The notes below the pieces were generated by a model. It searched no databases. It worked only from the letters and a program-made list of their open reading frames with translations, and was not told the origin of the DNA. From positions 8,754,452-8,818,451 of the forward strand of contig CM070721.1 in NCBI GenBank assembly GCA_036346275.1: DNA of 64,000 nucleotides. Reading direction: 5' to 3'. Positions 48,062-59,358 of the stretch are shown in pieces. The translations under genes were made by a program, and so were the position numbers. Position 1 is the first letter of the stretch. Every line of letters begins with the position of its first letter. The DNA is from Otatea glauca. Lineage: Eukaryota > Streptophyta > Magnoliopsida > Poales > Poaceae.

Positions 48062-49244
48062 GGCTCAACAGGAAAGAAAAGTAATCAAACATGGAAGGCT
48101 ACCAATTGATGGCTGCTTTTATTTAATGGGTACAAAGGTAGTATATATATTAGACCCTTAAGTATATTCAAGAGTGGAGAAAACTGGTACAACTATCATT
48201 TGTACATCTTAGAACTTATTCGTGTGTCAAGGTTTAGAGTTGAGGCTCAAACTCAAATTATGTTCAAATTGTGTGATGCAAGGTTAAGAGAAGGTAAGTT
48301 AAGAGAAGCAAATTTATGAGAAGGTAAGTTAAGAGAATTAATATTGCTTACAAGTGACAACATACAAAACAATTCATGATATTTTAGTTATAAGTTTTCA
48401 GAAGAACAAACAAGCATTGAGAATTCATTCATTCGTGCGTATGGTAGTGAACCTCGTCTAATACATGCTGTTGAATACAGATTTGTTTTATATTGCTCTC
48501 AGAAATAGGGCTTGATTGAAGGTTGTAAATCTTCAACCTCAATCACAAATGGGCGAAATCATCAATATCAACACATTATAGCTGACATCGTGGAGCATAA
48601 TTGATATGTGGATTTGTAGTGTACTTGATATGGTAAGATGCAAACTGAACTTAAGGAATACAAATAACAAATCACTCGCTAAATGCAAAACAATCCAAGC
48701 TGAATTTAATTGCAAAAGTACGAACAAAAAGAGTTATAAGCTTGAACACAAAAACATGACCCTTTAGAAATGCCTCACAACAAAGGCCATTCCAAAAATC
48801 TGCAGGTTTTCAACTTCCCATTAGAGCAAGACAAATCGCAAGTTGAGCAAAAAGCAACTAATGATGCAGAATAAGTCACCGTGCTACTGGAGTACTCTTA
48901 TGAACAAATATATCATATGTAGAACCAATTTGTTAACTGAATACATGAAATACAATCTTCCAAACTAAACAAGTTATTCTGACTACCATCACAAACATCA
49001 ACATGCTATTTGGCCGAGAAAGACACACAATACAATTAAAAATCAATATCTTCTTACCAGAATTCCTTTACTAACCTAAAATCGATATCTTCTGCATCTT
49101 ACATGCAGGCCATCTCATCCAAATACAGATGCTACATATATTAATGCTACCATGATGGAGGAAGTCTTGGTAATGTGCATGTAGCTCTCACATACTTGCA
49201 CATTCCAGTGGTTTATACCAGAGATATGAAGGTTTGATTCACAT
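48062..49244. other. CACTA2 internal non-coding stretch
   Basis: About 1.2 kb, AT-rich, between the second gene and the G-rich minisatellite. No open frame with family similarity. It probably holds 5' UTR or introns of the minus-strand second gene. CACTA1 has only about 150 bp between its two genes, so this stretch is extra. Confidence 0.4.
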
Positions 49245-49324
49245 TTGCAAAAAGGAAAATTTTTAAATGCAAAACTCAGAATTGAACTCAGGACCTCCGG
49301 TTCAAATGTTAGGGCTGTACCACT

Positions 49325-49465
49325 GGGGGCGGCCTCGGTGAGGGGGCGGCGTCGACGAGGGGGCGGCTTTGGCGAGGGGGAGGTGTCGGCGAGGGGGTGG
49401 CGTCAAGGCGACGTCGAAGAGGGGGCGGCGTCGACTAGGGGGCGGTGTCGAGGTTGGGGGGAGGC
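49325..49465. repeat. G-rich 17-bp minisatellite
   Basis: Units beginning gagggggcgg start at 49340, 49357, 49374, 49391, 49419 and 49436, i.e. 17-bp steps with one 28-bp step. Each carries a run of five Gs. The period is not a multiple of three, so the open frame at 49245-49505 is not likely to be a selected protein. Confidence 0.8.
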
Positions 49466-49547
49466 ACCAGAATGGGAGACGAAGCGGGGGCTCGGGTATA
49501 GATAGGGTTTTGAGCGCGTGAGTGGAGAATGAATGATATGCAAGAGT

Positions 49548-49562
49548 GGGATTTTTATAGGG
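49548..49562 (-). promoter_or_regulatory. Internal TATA box next to internal array (CACTA2)
   Basis: CCCTATAAAAATCCC on the minus strand lies just after the internal atcacagacgg array when read towards the second gene. This copies the arrangement at the right end of the element, where an ATATATAATA near 52566-52575 follows the terminal array. It may be the promoter for the second gene. Confidence 0.5.
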
Positions 49563-49565
49563 CTC

Positions 49566-49735
49566 CCATATCACAGACGGTTCTAGTTTAAAATCGTCTG
49601 TTATAATAACATCACAGACGGTTCTTCAATAGAACTGTCTTCAATAGTATTTTACCGCAAACGGTTCTATATTAGAACCGTCTGTGATAGAAAATATCCC
49701 AGACGGTTCTGTTATAGAACCGTCTGTGATGAAGC
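49566..49735. repeat. Internal copy of CACTA2 subterminal array
   Basis: About seven direct and inverted copies of atcacagacggttc with its complement, the same unit as at both ends (there mostly ...ggttt), 3.1 kb from the nearer terminus. No CACTA-type terminus lies beside it. Confidence 0.85.
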
Positions 49736-49965
49736 TTCACATAGACCTTCATTGCTAAGGTAAATCCAGAGTTTGGCCTTCTTGACATACAATCGATAGT
49801 GGATAATGTATAATGTATAATGTATATGGAATTATAGATGAAGCAATATCAGTAAAGGAAAGGAAACTATATTAAATAAATCAGATGCATATATACACAA
49901 AGTTGTTTTGAATTTCGAGCATCTCATTACAAACAACCATATTATCTTCTAGAGTACACTAAAAA

Positions 49966-52000
49966 TCATAACTCCACTTGCTTATTCTTTTGTATAAAAA
50001 TTAGCCCTTCACGATGATCGACGCTTGTGTAGCTAGCTTCATCGGGTTGTTCTTCCTGGACTATGATGCTCTTTCCGATAGAAGGCAACTCATCAAATTG
50101 ATTGTATTCTTCCTCATCTACTACATTCTCTACTCCGACAATCCTCTTTTTTCCCTGAAGAACTACATGTCTCTTCTTGTTGGACGGGTCAATTACATAG
50201 AATACTTGAACAGCTATCACAGACATTCTTCTCTATGTGCATCACGCTATCACAGACATTGATGTTGTCCTTTGTTTTACCTTTAATATTCAATAAGAGA
50301 CCAATCAAGCTATCACAGACATTCTTCTCTACGTGCATCACGTCGATGCAGTGCCGAACTTCTAGGTGCTAACAATAAGGTAGGTCTCAAAATATTGATC
50401 TCTTCTTCCACGTGCTCTTCTCACTAGACCTCGATTTACGCCCCTTTCCAAACGCAGCATCCAAGTTCTTAACCATATCATGAACATCTATCCAACTTAA
50501 AGGCTTTGGAGCTGAACCGCCTTCGTTCGTTCCATCGAATTATTTTTTCATCTTGCAGTATGGGTGATTCCTCCGAAGGAACCTACGTTGATGCATGTAA
50601 ACGGTTTTGCGCGAGTTATTCAGCCACACACTCTCGGTATTGTATAAACAATGAGTGCAGGCTTTGGTTCCTTTTGTACTCTGGCCCGATAGGTTACCAA
50701 GGGCAAGGTAATCATTTATGGTGCAGAACAAAAGGCAGTGCAAAGTGAAGTTCTCTCGTTTGTACGCATCCCATACCTGTACCCCGGAAACCCATAGTAT
50801 TTTTAGATCTTCCACCAATGGTGCTATGTACACATCAATAGCGTTCCCAGGTTGTTTCGTTCCTTGGATAAGTACAGACAACAAAATGTACTTCCACTTC
50901 ATAGACAACCAAGGAGGAAGGTTGTAGATACAGAGATTCACGGGCCAAGTGCTATGCCGGCTACTCATGTTACCGAAAGGATTCATTCCATCTATACTCA
51001 ATCCAAACCTTATATTCCTCGGATCCTCACCGAATTCTTGAAACCTCCTATCGATGTTTCTCCACTGGATGGAATCAGCAGGGTGCCTTAGCATTCCATC
51101 ATTCTTACGCTCCTTCGAGTGCCAACGCAACATTTTTGCCTCATTTGGGTTCGCAAACAAACACTTCAAACGAGGAATTACAGGCAGATACCATGCCACC
51201 TTAGCAAGATGTCCTTTCATCACCTGGATGCCCTCGTTGTCATCATCTAAATGACTCTTACGCTTGTACTGGGATGCGTTGCACACAGCACATATGTGCA
51301 AGTTTGCGTACTCTTGGCGGTATAGGATACAGTCGTTCGGACATGCATGTATTCTTTCTACTTCCATTCCCAAGGGACAAAGAACCTTCTTAGCTTTGTA
51401 GGTGGTTGTTAGCAACTCATTTCCCTAGAGAAGCATATCCGCCAATAAACGTAACAGCGTTGGGAAACACTTGTCGGACCAATCGTTGCTTGCTTTCGAT
51501 TTCAGCAGTTCAAGCACGGATGACAACCTTGTGTATTTCGACTTGCAGCCTGGGAACAAACGTTTCTCTAAGTCCTCTTCAAGCCCTAGAATTTACCATA
51601 TTCTCTATCATCACGGTTCCCTTCTACATCGCACAGCATCTGATTCAGATTATCTTCCTGCAACCTATCCTCATCGGAACCACAATCGATATGATCACCC
51701 GACATATCATTGATTTCGTCGACCATGTTAATACTACCTGTTTCCTGTATCTCCTGCTCTTCATCGTGACTGGTACAACATGTATACCCCCTTTTGAAAC
51801 CCCTCATAATCAAGTGTGCTTCGATCTGCGTAAAGTTTCAGAACATCTTCGATTCTCAAAGTCAATGCACGGACAAGATATAAACTGCACCCCCTTATTA
51901 AACATATCCCCTTCTGCAGCTCTTCTAAAAGCGGAGACACCATTAATGTACTCGGTACTCACACAGTTCTTAGTGTACATCCAGCTTTGGTCCATCTACG
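49966..52000 (-). pseudogene. CACTA2 tnp2-like transposase with internal deletion
   Basis: Read on minus: a transposase-associated domain starting MDQSWMYTKNCVSTEYINGV (51995); an acidic linker (51586-51813); and a 291-codon Transposase_21 frame (50540-51415) with CPNDCILYRQEYANLHICA, FANPNEAKMLRWHSKERK and LSIDGMNPFGNMSSRH. Then comes CIDVMHVEKNVCDS, after which the sequence jumps to the DUF4216 tail RIVGVENVVDEEEYNQFDE (49966-50226). DUF4218 and the rest of the C-terminal half are missing. A 34-bp direct repeat marks the junction (50213-50246 and 50309-50342). It would not make a complete transposase. Confidence 0.87.
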
Positions 52001-52565
52001 CCAAGCATATAGCATTTAGTGTTAAATATTAAAGTACACTGGGTGTCCTTATGCACACATTGCTAAATTATAACAAATTACTACAAGCTAGCTAGATCTA
52101 AACAATCTTCAAAATTCTTCTAAGTAATATCTTGAATATAAAGCAATTAATTAGAATCTAAGAAATTATATACTAATTAACCTGCTTAAATATAGAAAAG
52201 AACAGTACATGGATCCACAAGCTACATCTATATACAATTAATCTCTCTTCAAATTATCTCCTTACCAAGCTAGATCGTGAATATAATGCAATTAAAACCC
52301 ATTACTACACTTATATAGAAAGAACACATGAATCCACAAGCTAAATCTAAAAAATCATCAAATTCTATCCTTAACAAGCTAGATCGTGAACATAGTGCAA
52401 TTAGACACCATTACTAACCTTAGATCACCAAAATCAAATGGATCCTCAATCACCTGTCAAAATCAACGGTCTTCTTTTACCAAATCGCCTCATAGTCGCA
52501 CAGCCGCATGCCAAATGAAAATAGATCCCGAAACCCTAAAATGCACCAAGTGGCTCGAGCCTCTG

Positions 52566-52871
52566 TATTATATATCGCTGAGAGATATCACAGACGGTTT
52601 TATAAAAAAACCATCAATGATAAACATAGTATCCCAGACGGTTTTATAATAAAACCGTCTGTGATATATGAGAGACTGGGACAATACATGATATTACAGA
52701 CGTTTTTATAAAAAACTGTCTGTGATATCACTGATGGTTTTTATAGAATACCATATGCGATAATGTCACTTACAGTTTCAATATAAAACCGTCAGTGATG
52801 TTAATCATCACAGACAGTTTTGAGAAACCGTCTATGATGAGGCGTCTAATATAAGCCTTTCTGTAGTAGTG
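52566..52871. repeat. CACTA2 right subterminal array and TIR
   Basis: About ten copies of atcacagacggttt and its complement from 52586 to 52845, then the TIR ending at 52871. A TATA-like site at the inner edge (minus strand) could start the tnp2 transcript. Confidence 0.9.
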
Positions 52872-54733
52872 AAGATGACTAATGTTTAATTCTATTAATC
52901 CAAATAATTTTTGCATCTTGAATTCGATATTATTAATATAAAAATACATAATTTTAGCTTCTTGAATTCATAAAACAAGAAATGATAGTCCAGAAAAGAA
53001 ATCATGTATCTCTCAACCTGAAAGCTGTTAGTGATAAGAACATGTATAAATATGCATAATCAACTGAAATGTAAGAACGTGAAGACCTTCTACCCAAACC
53101 CTAAACCGCGCCTATTTTCTGTAATAAGTCTTTATTTGATTTTCTGTCTGTCTTCTTTTTTCCCTTATTAAAGTCTGTTATTTGCTATATTTTCGTTGAA
53201 CGACGTGTAGAACTTGACGTCACTAACTCTGTCGTCGACAACGCTGGTTGCGACCACAACCTTGCCATAAACAACAAATAAGCAAGGCAAGCACCCCCTT
53301 TGTTCATATTGATCCCAGTATTTAATTTTCCTTTTATTTATCAAACTGTTTCATGTATACGCTTATTTTCTGTAAATTCGCTATTTTGTGGTACTGGTAG
53401 ATATACCTGTTGTCTCATGAAACTTCCTTGATAAGTATAGACATGTGAATCTTGATAACCATAGAAAAGGGCTAGACAATACATAATGTCAATGTGGGTA
53501 TAAGCGATTACATATTATCCATGCTTAGCCATGCTTTAGAGTCAACAATGAATATGATCGGATCAAAATTGTTTCTTGAGAAATTGAAAATATTGGTTAT
53601 GACATGATGTCGGTTGTGGGTATTTTAACTAAAAACTCAAAATAAAACTATGGTTTAGATGCAGGTGATTATTGGCAATAGTCGGTTGTGCAGATGGAAA
53701 TGCACGTAGTATAGGGAGAAGTATCGCCCGTGTCGGATTAAGGATCGAACGTAGTGTTGTATGATCCAAGAAAAATCCGTACAACCACAAGTGTTGGTAT
53801 GGGACAACATTAAACCAATTAAGTTATCTAGTTTAACTTTGCATTTATGGAAGGTGGGAGTTAGCATAGGCATTCCTTTCAAAGTCAGCTTGTAGTGGTT
53901 TCTACTTACCAATGCAACGGTGTACACCTTGCTATGAGCAGAAACGTTGTGTAGGTATGGTGTGAATGGATCCAGGTCTTGGGTGCGTGTTTCTGCTTTC
54001 ATAGCGAGGGCTTAACGTCTCGGGCTGGTGCAAAGTTAACCTAGGTAATGTAAAGGTTTTGTCATGAACATTCTGACCACACGCTAAAGGTGCGTGAAAC
54101 ATGCAGCAAAAAGAAAAGGTCATGACTTGTGGATAAAGTCGTACACCTCTGCAGAGTGAAAATCTAATCAATTAGTCATCCCCTCGGTCATGGGAAACTT
54201 GGTGAACTGACACTAGTTAGCTGTTTTGTTATTTTCAAAAGGGCTTGGTTTCATTTGTTTTGCCACGTGTTGGCAAGAAATGGTTATGACAGGATTGGAT
54301 CATTGGATGAATGGTTATGTGTTGGCAAGGAATGATTATGGCATGATTGGATTATTGGATTATTCATTGCTCGCAAAGGACTGTGAGTATTATTTATGCT
54401 TTACTTATTACTTATCAGCAAACTTGCTCTTACAAATTCTGTTTGAGAAATTGCAAATTGATTTACAAATTAAATTTTGCTTTATGCAAATTAACCGTAG
54501 AAACCTCTTTTGACATGGCTTGCATATATGCATTTGCAGATACCACCTTAAGTCTTACTGAGTACGAAAGTACTCAACCTTGCTTATTATGTTGTTTTAG
54601 GTGGAAAAGTTAGCGAAGCCCCGAAGATATCTTTCCGTCGTAGGTTGTAGGGATTTCAGTGAAGCGATCTTTCTAGGGATTTATGCCTTATCAGTTGCCT
54701 GAAGGTTGGATGGGCATACTACAAGACTTTGTG
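52872..54733 (+). repeat. Diverged LARD-type LTR, right part
   Basis: Resumes the LTR cut at 44534. Near 53140-53300 it matches the complement of LARD LTR 19470-19570 (aagcaaggcaagca, aacttgacgtc). Near 53400-54720 it follows LTR 18080-19390 in reverse, ending at ggttggatgggcatactacaagac. The last roughly 190 bp of the LTR and its terminus are absent, because the Tat element begins there. Small frames here (for example 54226-54513) are LTR sequence. Confidence 0.7.
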
Positions 54734-55273
54734 TGGAATATATGAAACCAGGTATCTCCATGATCGGCCCAACATCACCTGAAGAGAAGACAGGCCCAAA
54801 GGCTGTGCCCCACGACAAGCTTTGCTGCTGTATGGAAGGGGGGCGCATCCTATGGACAGTTACATGAATTAGGATATAAAAGATACAGTTGTAATCTGAG
54901 TCGTTAATAGGGTAGATAAAGATGTAAACTCTATCCTGTAAACCGACTGGAAACTTGTAACCGATCAGAATCTCCTAACCGATCAGGACTTTGTAAACCG
55001 CCCCACCCCCAGTATATAAGGGAGAGGGCGGGCAACGCCATAGGCATCGAAACATCCAGTCATCCAAGCTTAGAGCGCCACATATCGCCCAGAGCACATA
55101 GCGCTTTGAGCAACCCCCGATCCAAGAGATCCATAAAATTCCAGCACACAGGATTAGGGTATTACCTCCATTGCTGAGGGCCTGAACCTGTATAATTCCC
55201 TGTCTTGTGTGACCTTCGAGTTTGAGATTGAGCGCCTACCCCATAAATTCATTGCCGACTACAAAAGTCGACA
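54730..55273 (+). repeat. Tat element 5' LTR
   Basis: The end is set by gtcgaca at 55273 before the primer site. The start is uncertain: TG at 54730 or tgatcggccc at 54761 are both possible, with no partner LTR to decide. It contains repeated aaccgatcag and gtaaaccg motifs upstream of a TATA box. Confidence 0.65.
55013..55020 (+). promoter_or_regulatory. Tat LTR TATA box
   Basis: TATATAAG, about 260 bp before the LTR end, preceded by a C-rich run. Suitable for the start of the genomic transcript. Confidence 0.7.
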
Positions 55274-55275
55274 GT

Positions 55276-55293
55276 TGGCGCGCCAGGTAGGGG
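55276..55293 (+). other. Tat primer binding site
   Basis: TGGCGCGCCAGGTAGGGG follows the LTR end by two bases. TGGCGC-type primer sites are common in Tat elements and differ from the tRNA-Met type of the other gypsy elements here. Confidence 0.75.
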
Positions 55294-55323
55294 AAGTGCT
55301 TCAATCTTTTTCTACAGGCTCGA

Positions 55324-57229
55324 TGGCATCGAACGGCGGATTCATCGCCACCTTCATCTCCGGCCAGGCTTTTCGCTTCAGAAGCCTGGACTTCGTCGCA
55401 GATGCGCGCGGAGAACTCGTCTGTCTGGTCCAACGCCAGATTCAATCTGGCAAGGACCAGGACAAACCACCTCAGGTATATCACACTGACATATATGGAA
55501 AATCAGTCGGCACAATGAGGAACAACTGCGATTTTCGTGGCATCTTCTCAATCGAAGGACAGAAGACTGATCTCCATCAAGAAGACCGAGACGCCGCGGA
55601 AGAAGATCGACAGCGTAAGGGTAAGGAGGTACAAACGCGATCCCTTCGATCGCTTGGTCGCAATGTCCGTGAAGACATCCTGCAATCTAAGTTGGGAAAC
55701 CAGTCTGTTTTTCGCACGCCATTGCAAAACGTTGTCGCTTCCAAGATGCTCCTTGACACGCTGAACCCGATGATTGCATCGGACAGCCCGGCAGCCCCGA
55801 TTGTAGCCCATATCAAGGCCATGGTGACGGCTACAGCAATCCAGCAAAACCAAGAAAAGCCAGTAGATGAGGCACACTCGCGCTCCCACGCGGCCACTCG
55901 TGTCGCCAGCAGTCGGACCGCAACCAATCGGAGCATCGGCAGTCGGTGCCACGCGCCACTCACCGGAGACGCTCGACAAATCCTTGACCGCGACCTCCGC
56001 CAGGACATCACGGCCAGGCGACGGGAGCGAGACGAGGAGGAAAGGCACAAACGCCGCGACGACTACGATAGTTTTGGCATCAGCTACGATCGACGAAATA
56101 ACCGAAGGTATGATGATCACGACGACCGTAGGATTCACCACCGCCAGGGAGGAAGCGATGACGAACGCCGAGTCATGGACTCACCGCGCCGTACACCACC
56201 CCGACGTGTTGATGATCATCGCCGAACTAGAGGATCGCCACGCTGGAGTCCCACTCGCCAAGACGAGAGATCTATTGACGGGATTCGGGCGTTCACTCCT
56301 CGGCTGCGCCGAGTGATATGGCCCGAGGGTTTCAACCCCAAAGGCATCGTAAAATTTGACAGGAAGCGAGACCCAGAGGCTTGGCTGCAGGTTTAGCCTT
56401 GGCAGTTAAGGCTGCTGGAGGAAACCAGACCGTCATGGCGAACTATTTGCCAGTTAATCTCACCCCTACGACTCAAACATGGTTCACAGGCCTCCCCACA
56501 AACTCGGTGGACTCCTAGAGCGATCTCTGCGATCAGTTCATCGCCAACTTCCAGGGAACCTATGAGAGGCCAGGCACTCCATGGGACTTGTACCAGCTGC
56601 ACCAGAAGAAGGACGAGACGCTGAGAGACTTCATCCGGTGTTTCATGCAGAAGAAGAACACCATCAGGGACGTGTCCGAGGCGGTGGTGGTGGCGGCCTT
56701 CCAAAAAGGGGTAAGTGATCCTGATTTAATCAAAAAGATGTCTAGGAAGCCCCCGACCTCTGTGAAGGAAATGTTAGCGTTGGCTGATCGCTACGCCACG
56801 GCCTCAGATGCTCTAGCCGAACGTCAAGAAGATCGTCCACCGCAGAAGAACAAGGGCGATAAGCCCGAGTCCTCCAAGCACGAGGATAGGAAGCGGAAGG
56901 GCGAGGAGCTAGTCACGGTAGTCGAGCACAACCGTCCCCGAACTTTTCGGAGGGAGGCGCCCGACTACAGCACCATCATGGAAGCAATATGTCCTTTCCA
57001 CCCTAAGGGAAAGCACACCGCCAAGGACTGCTTCACTTTGAAGCGTTTTGCACGCGAAAGTCATCGGCAACCGGCTCCAGCCAAGGGTGAAGCTGCCCCA
57101 GCGAAGAAGAGGGACCTCCTGGACGAAGAAGATTTCCAGGAGCCCGAGCAGGAGCTGAACTACATCTACGGGGGCGCGACTGGATACGAGTCCAAGCAGA
57201 AGCAAAAACTTTTCACTCGGGAAATCAAC
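55324..57229 (+). pseudogene. Tat gag polyprotein part, frame interrupted
   Basis: The ATG at 55324 (MASNGGFIATF) is the likely start; the longer frame from 55209 begins inside the LTR. The first frame runs to 56396 and is rich in Arg/Asp (a basic-acidic region around 55980-56260). Then LAVKAAGGNQTVMANYLP continues in another frame, and a TAG lies in SVDS*SDLCDQF near 56515. From 56588 the frame holds LYQLHQKKDETLRDFIRCF and FQKGVSDPDLIKKM, the Retrotrans_gag core. A Cys/His segment follows (CPFHPKGKHTAKDCF, about 56990-57034). The break at 56393 and the stop both fall next to CAG or TGG contexts. Confidence 0.85.
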
Positions 57230-57960
57230 GCAGTGGAACCAGTAACCCCCCAGTATCTGAAATGGTCCGAGGTCCCGATCACCTTTGATCGTAGGGATCA
57301 TCCCAACCGGGTCCCACATCCGGGTAAGTTTCCTTTAGTGCTTGACCCTATTGTGCGCAGCGTGAAGCTCAAGAGGGTTCTGATCGATGGCGGAAGTGGT
57401 CTCAACGTCCTATTCGCCAGAACTCTCAACGACATGGGCATTCCCCGCTCCGAGCTAGGGCCAAGCGCTCAACCGTTTCATGGAGTGATCCCCGGGGCGT
57501 CCTCGTTACCACTCGGGCAGATCTCTTTGCCGGTTACTTTTGGCACCAAGGATAATTTTCGGACCGAATATATCAATTTTGAGGTAGCCAATTTCGAGAC
57601 GACGTACCACGCTATCTTGGGAAGGCCTAGCCTAGCCAGATTCATGGCTGTGCCACACTACACTTATCTGTTGATGAAAATACCGGGACCTAGAGGCATC
57701 ATCACGGTCTGTGGAGACATCAAGCAATCCTCGCAGTGCGACCGAGAGAATCATGAACTCGCAGAGTTGCAGGAAACGAGCGCTGAGGCGAAGAATATCC
57801 AGATTGAGGCTGCCACCTTGCAAGACGAAGGAGACATTCCAGCAAAGAATCAGGCCACCTCAGGAATCAAGCCTGGTGAAGGAACCAAAAGAATCATTCT
57901 TGACCCGTCCGACACGTCTAAAATGACTTTGATCGGGACAGGGCTCGAGGACAATAGAAA
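57230..57960 (+). pseudogene. Tat aspartic protease
   Basis: In the same frame as the gag core: ITFDRRDHPNRVPHPGKFPL, then VLIDGGSGLNVLFARTLND (about 57380-57437) with the D-G-G-S active site, then HAILGRPSLARFMAVPHYTY near 57610. A frame running to 58186 carries it on. It cleaves the polyprotein. The domain itself looks intact; it is marked pseudogene because the polyprotein is interrupted elsewhere. Confidence 0.88.
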
Positions 57961-58790
57961 GCGCCGCCACCTTCCTCCAAGCCAACAAGGACATCTTCGC
58001 CTGGAAACCATCTCATATGCCAGGTGTACCAAGGGAGGTGATCGAGCACTCTCTCCACGTCGACGAGAAGGCAAAACCGATCAAGCAAAGGCTTCGGCGG
58101 TTCGCTCCAGATCGCCGGAACGCCATCAAGCAGGAGATCACCAAGCTTTTAGCTGTAGGTTTTATCAAAGAGGTGTATCACCCTGATTGGTTAGCAAATC
58201 CTATATTAGTACAAAAGAAAAATAAAACTTGGCGCATGTGCGTTGATTATACTGATCTCAACAAGGCATGCCCGAAGGATCCCTTTGGGCTGCCCCGAAT
58301 CGATCAGGTGGTCAAATCGACTGCCGGTTGCAAAATTTTGAGCTTTCTTGATGCATATTCAGGCTACCATCAGATTCGCCTAAAGGCGGAAGATCATATC
58401 AAGACCTCGTTCATCACGCCTTTCGGAGCCTATTGCTACACCACGATGGCATTCGGGCTGAAAAATGCAAGCGCGACTTATCAACGCGCTATACAGCGGT
58501 GTTTTCATGCCCAGCTTGGGCGCAATGTGGAGGCATGCGTAGACGATGTCGTGGTGAAAACTCGGGAAAGAAAGGATCTCATCACCGACCTAACCGAGAC
58601 ATTCGAGAGTCTAAGGGCTTTCAGCATGAAGTTAAATCCCGAGAAGTGTGTTTTCGAGTACCTTCGGGAAAACTGCTTGGGTTTATCGTATCTCAACGAG
58701 GCATCGAAGCCAATCCGGAGAAAGTCAAGGCCATATCAAATATGGAACCGCCGACTTGCCAAAAGGATGTCTAGAAGCTCATCGGGTGCA
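57961..58790 (+). pseudogene. Tat reverse transcriptase
   Basis: The plus frame 58017-58802 starts MPGVPREVIEHSLHVDEKAK. It has LANPILVQKKNKTWRMCVDY, ACPKDPFGLPRIDQ, LSFLDAYSGYHQIRLKAEDH, MAFGLKNASATYQRA and the catalytic CVDDVVVKT, the Tat-type variant of the Y/F-x-D-D box. A frame change near 58660 separates it from LLGFIVSQRGIEANPEKVK, the next conserved block (readable to 58774). Confidence 0.93.
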
Positions 58791-59358
58791 TGGCCGCGCT
58801 AAGTAGATTTATCTCCCGACTAGGTATGCGAGGTATGCCTTTCTTCAAACTCCTTAAGAAGCAGGATAATTTCCAGTGGACACCGGAGGCACAGCAAGCA
58901 TTTGAAGATCTGAAGATTTTCTTAACAACACCACCGGTATTGGTCTCGCCTATGACGGAAGAGCCTCTATTGCTTTATATCGCGGCGACGACTCATGTAG
59001 TCAGCGCCACAATCGTCATAGAAAGAGGGGAGCCGCTCACGTACACAAGATTCAGCACCCAGTTTACTTTGTTAGCGAGGTCCTAAGTGAATCCAAGGTA
59101 TGATATCCACAAGTGCAGAAATTATTATATGCCGTACTCCTTACGTCTCGCAAGCTTAAGCATTATTTCCAAGAGCATGCTATTTCGGTGGTCACCTCCT
59201 TTCCGATTGGAGATATACTCCACAACCAAGAGGCAACTGGGAGAATTGCCAAATGGGCAGTCGAGCTCGGGGCTTTCGATATCCTATTCAAGCCCCGCAC
59301 TGCCATCAAGTCCCAAGCACTCGCCGACTTCACAGCCGAGTGGGACGTAACTCCATAA
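58790..59358 (+). pseudogene. Tat RT-associated RNase H region
   Basis: Two frames (58790-59086 and 59113-59358) carry FFKLLKKQDNFQWTPEAQQA, LLLYIAATTHVVSATIV, TSRKLKHYFQEHAISVVTSF and ADFTAEW. This is the usual RNase H segment directly after RT. It is interrupted around 59087. Confidence 0.82.

Larger units (their letters stand above)
44535..52871 (-). mobile_element. CACTA (En/Spm) transposon CACTA2, 8.3 kb
   Basis: The left end is CACTACTACAGAAAAG at 44535; the right end, read on the minus strand from 52871, is CACTACTACAGAAAGG. The 3-bp flanks are AAG at 44532-44534 and AAG at 52872-52874. Subterminal arrays of atcacagacggttt lie at both ends. The minus strand carries a tnp2 remnant near the right end, then a Transposase_24-like gene and an Ulp1-like protease domain. 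It is inserted in a diverged LTR. Frames are broken and tnp2 lacks a large internal part, so it is unlikely to be autonomous. Confidence 0.93.

Noticed and set aside
49245..49505. Gly/Arg-rich 86-codon frame as a protein
   Set aside because: It spans a minisatellite whose 17-bp period shifts frame at each unit, so it is not a maintained coding repeat.
55548..56141. 197-codon minus-strand frame over Tat gag
   Set aside because: Shadow of the Arg/Asp-rich gag frame on the other strand. The real antisense gene lies at 61356-63979.
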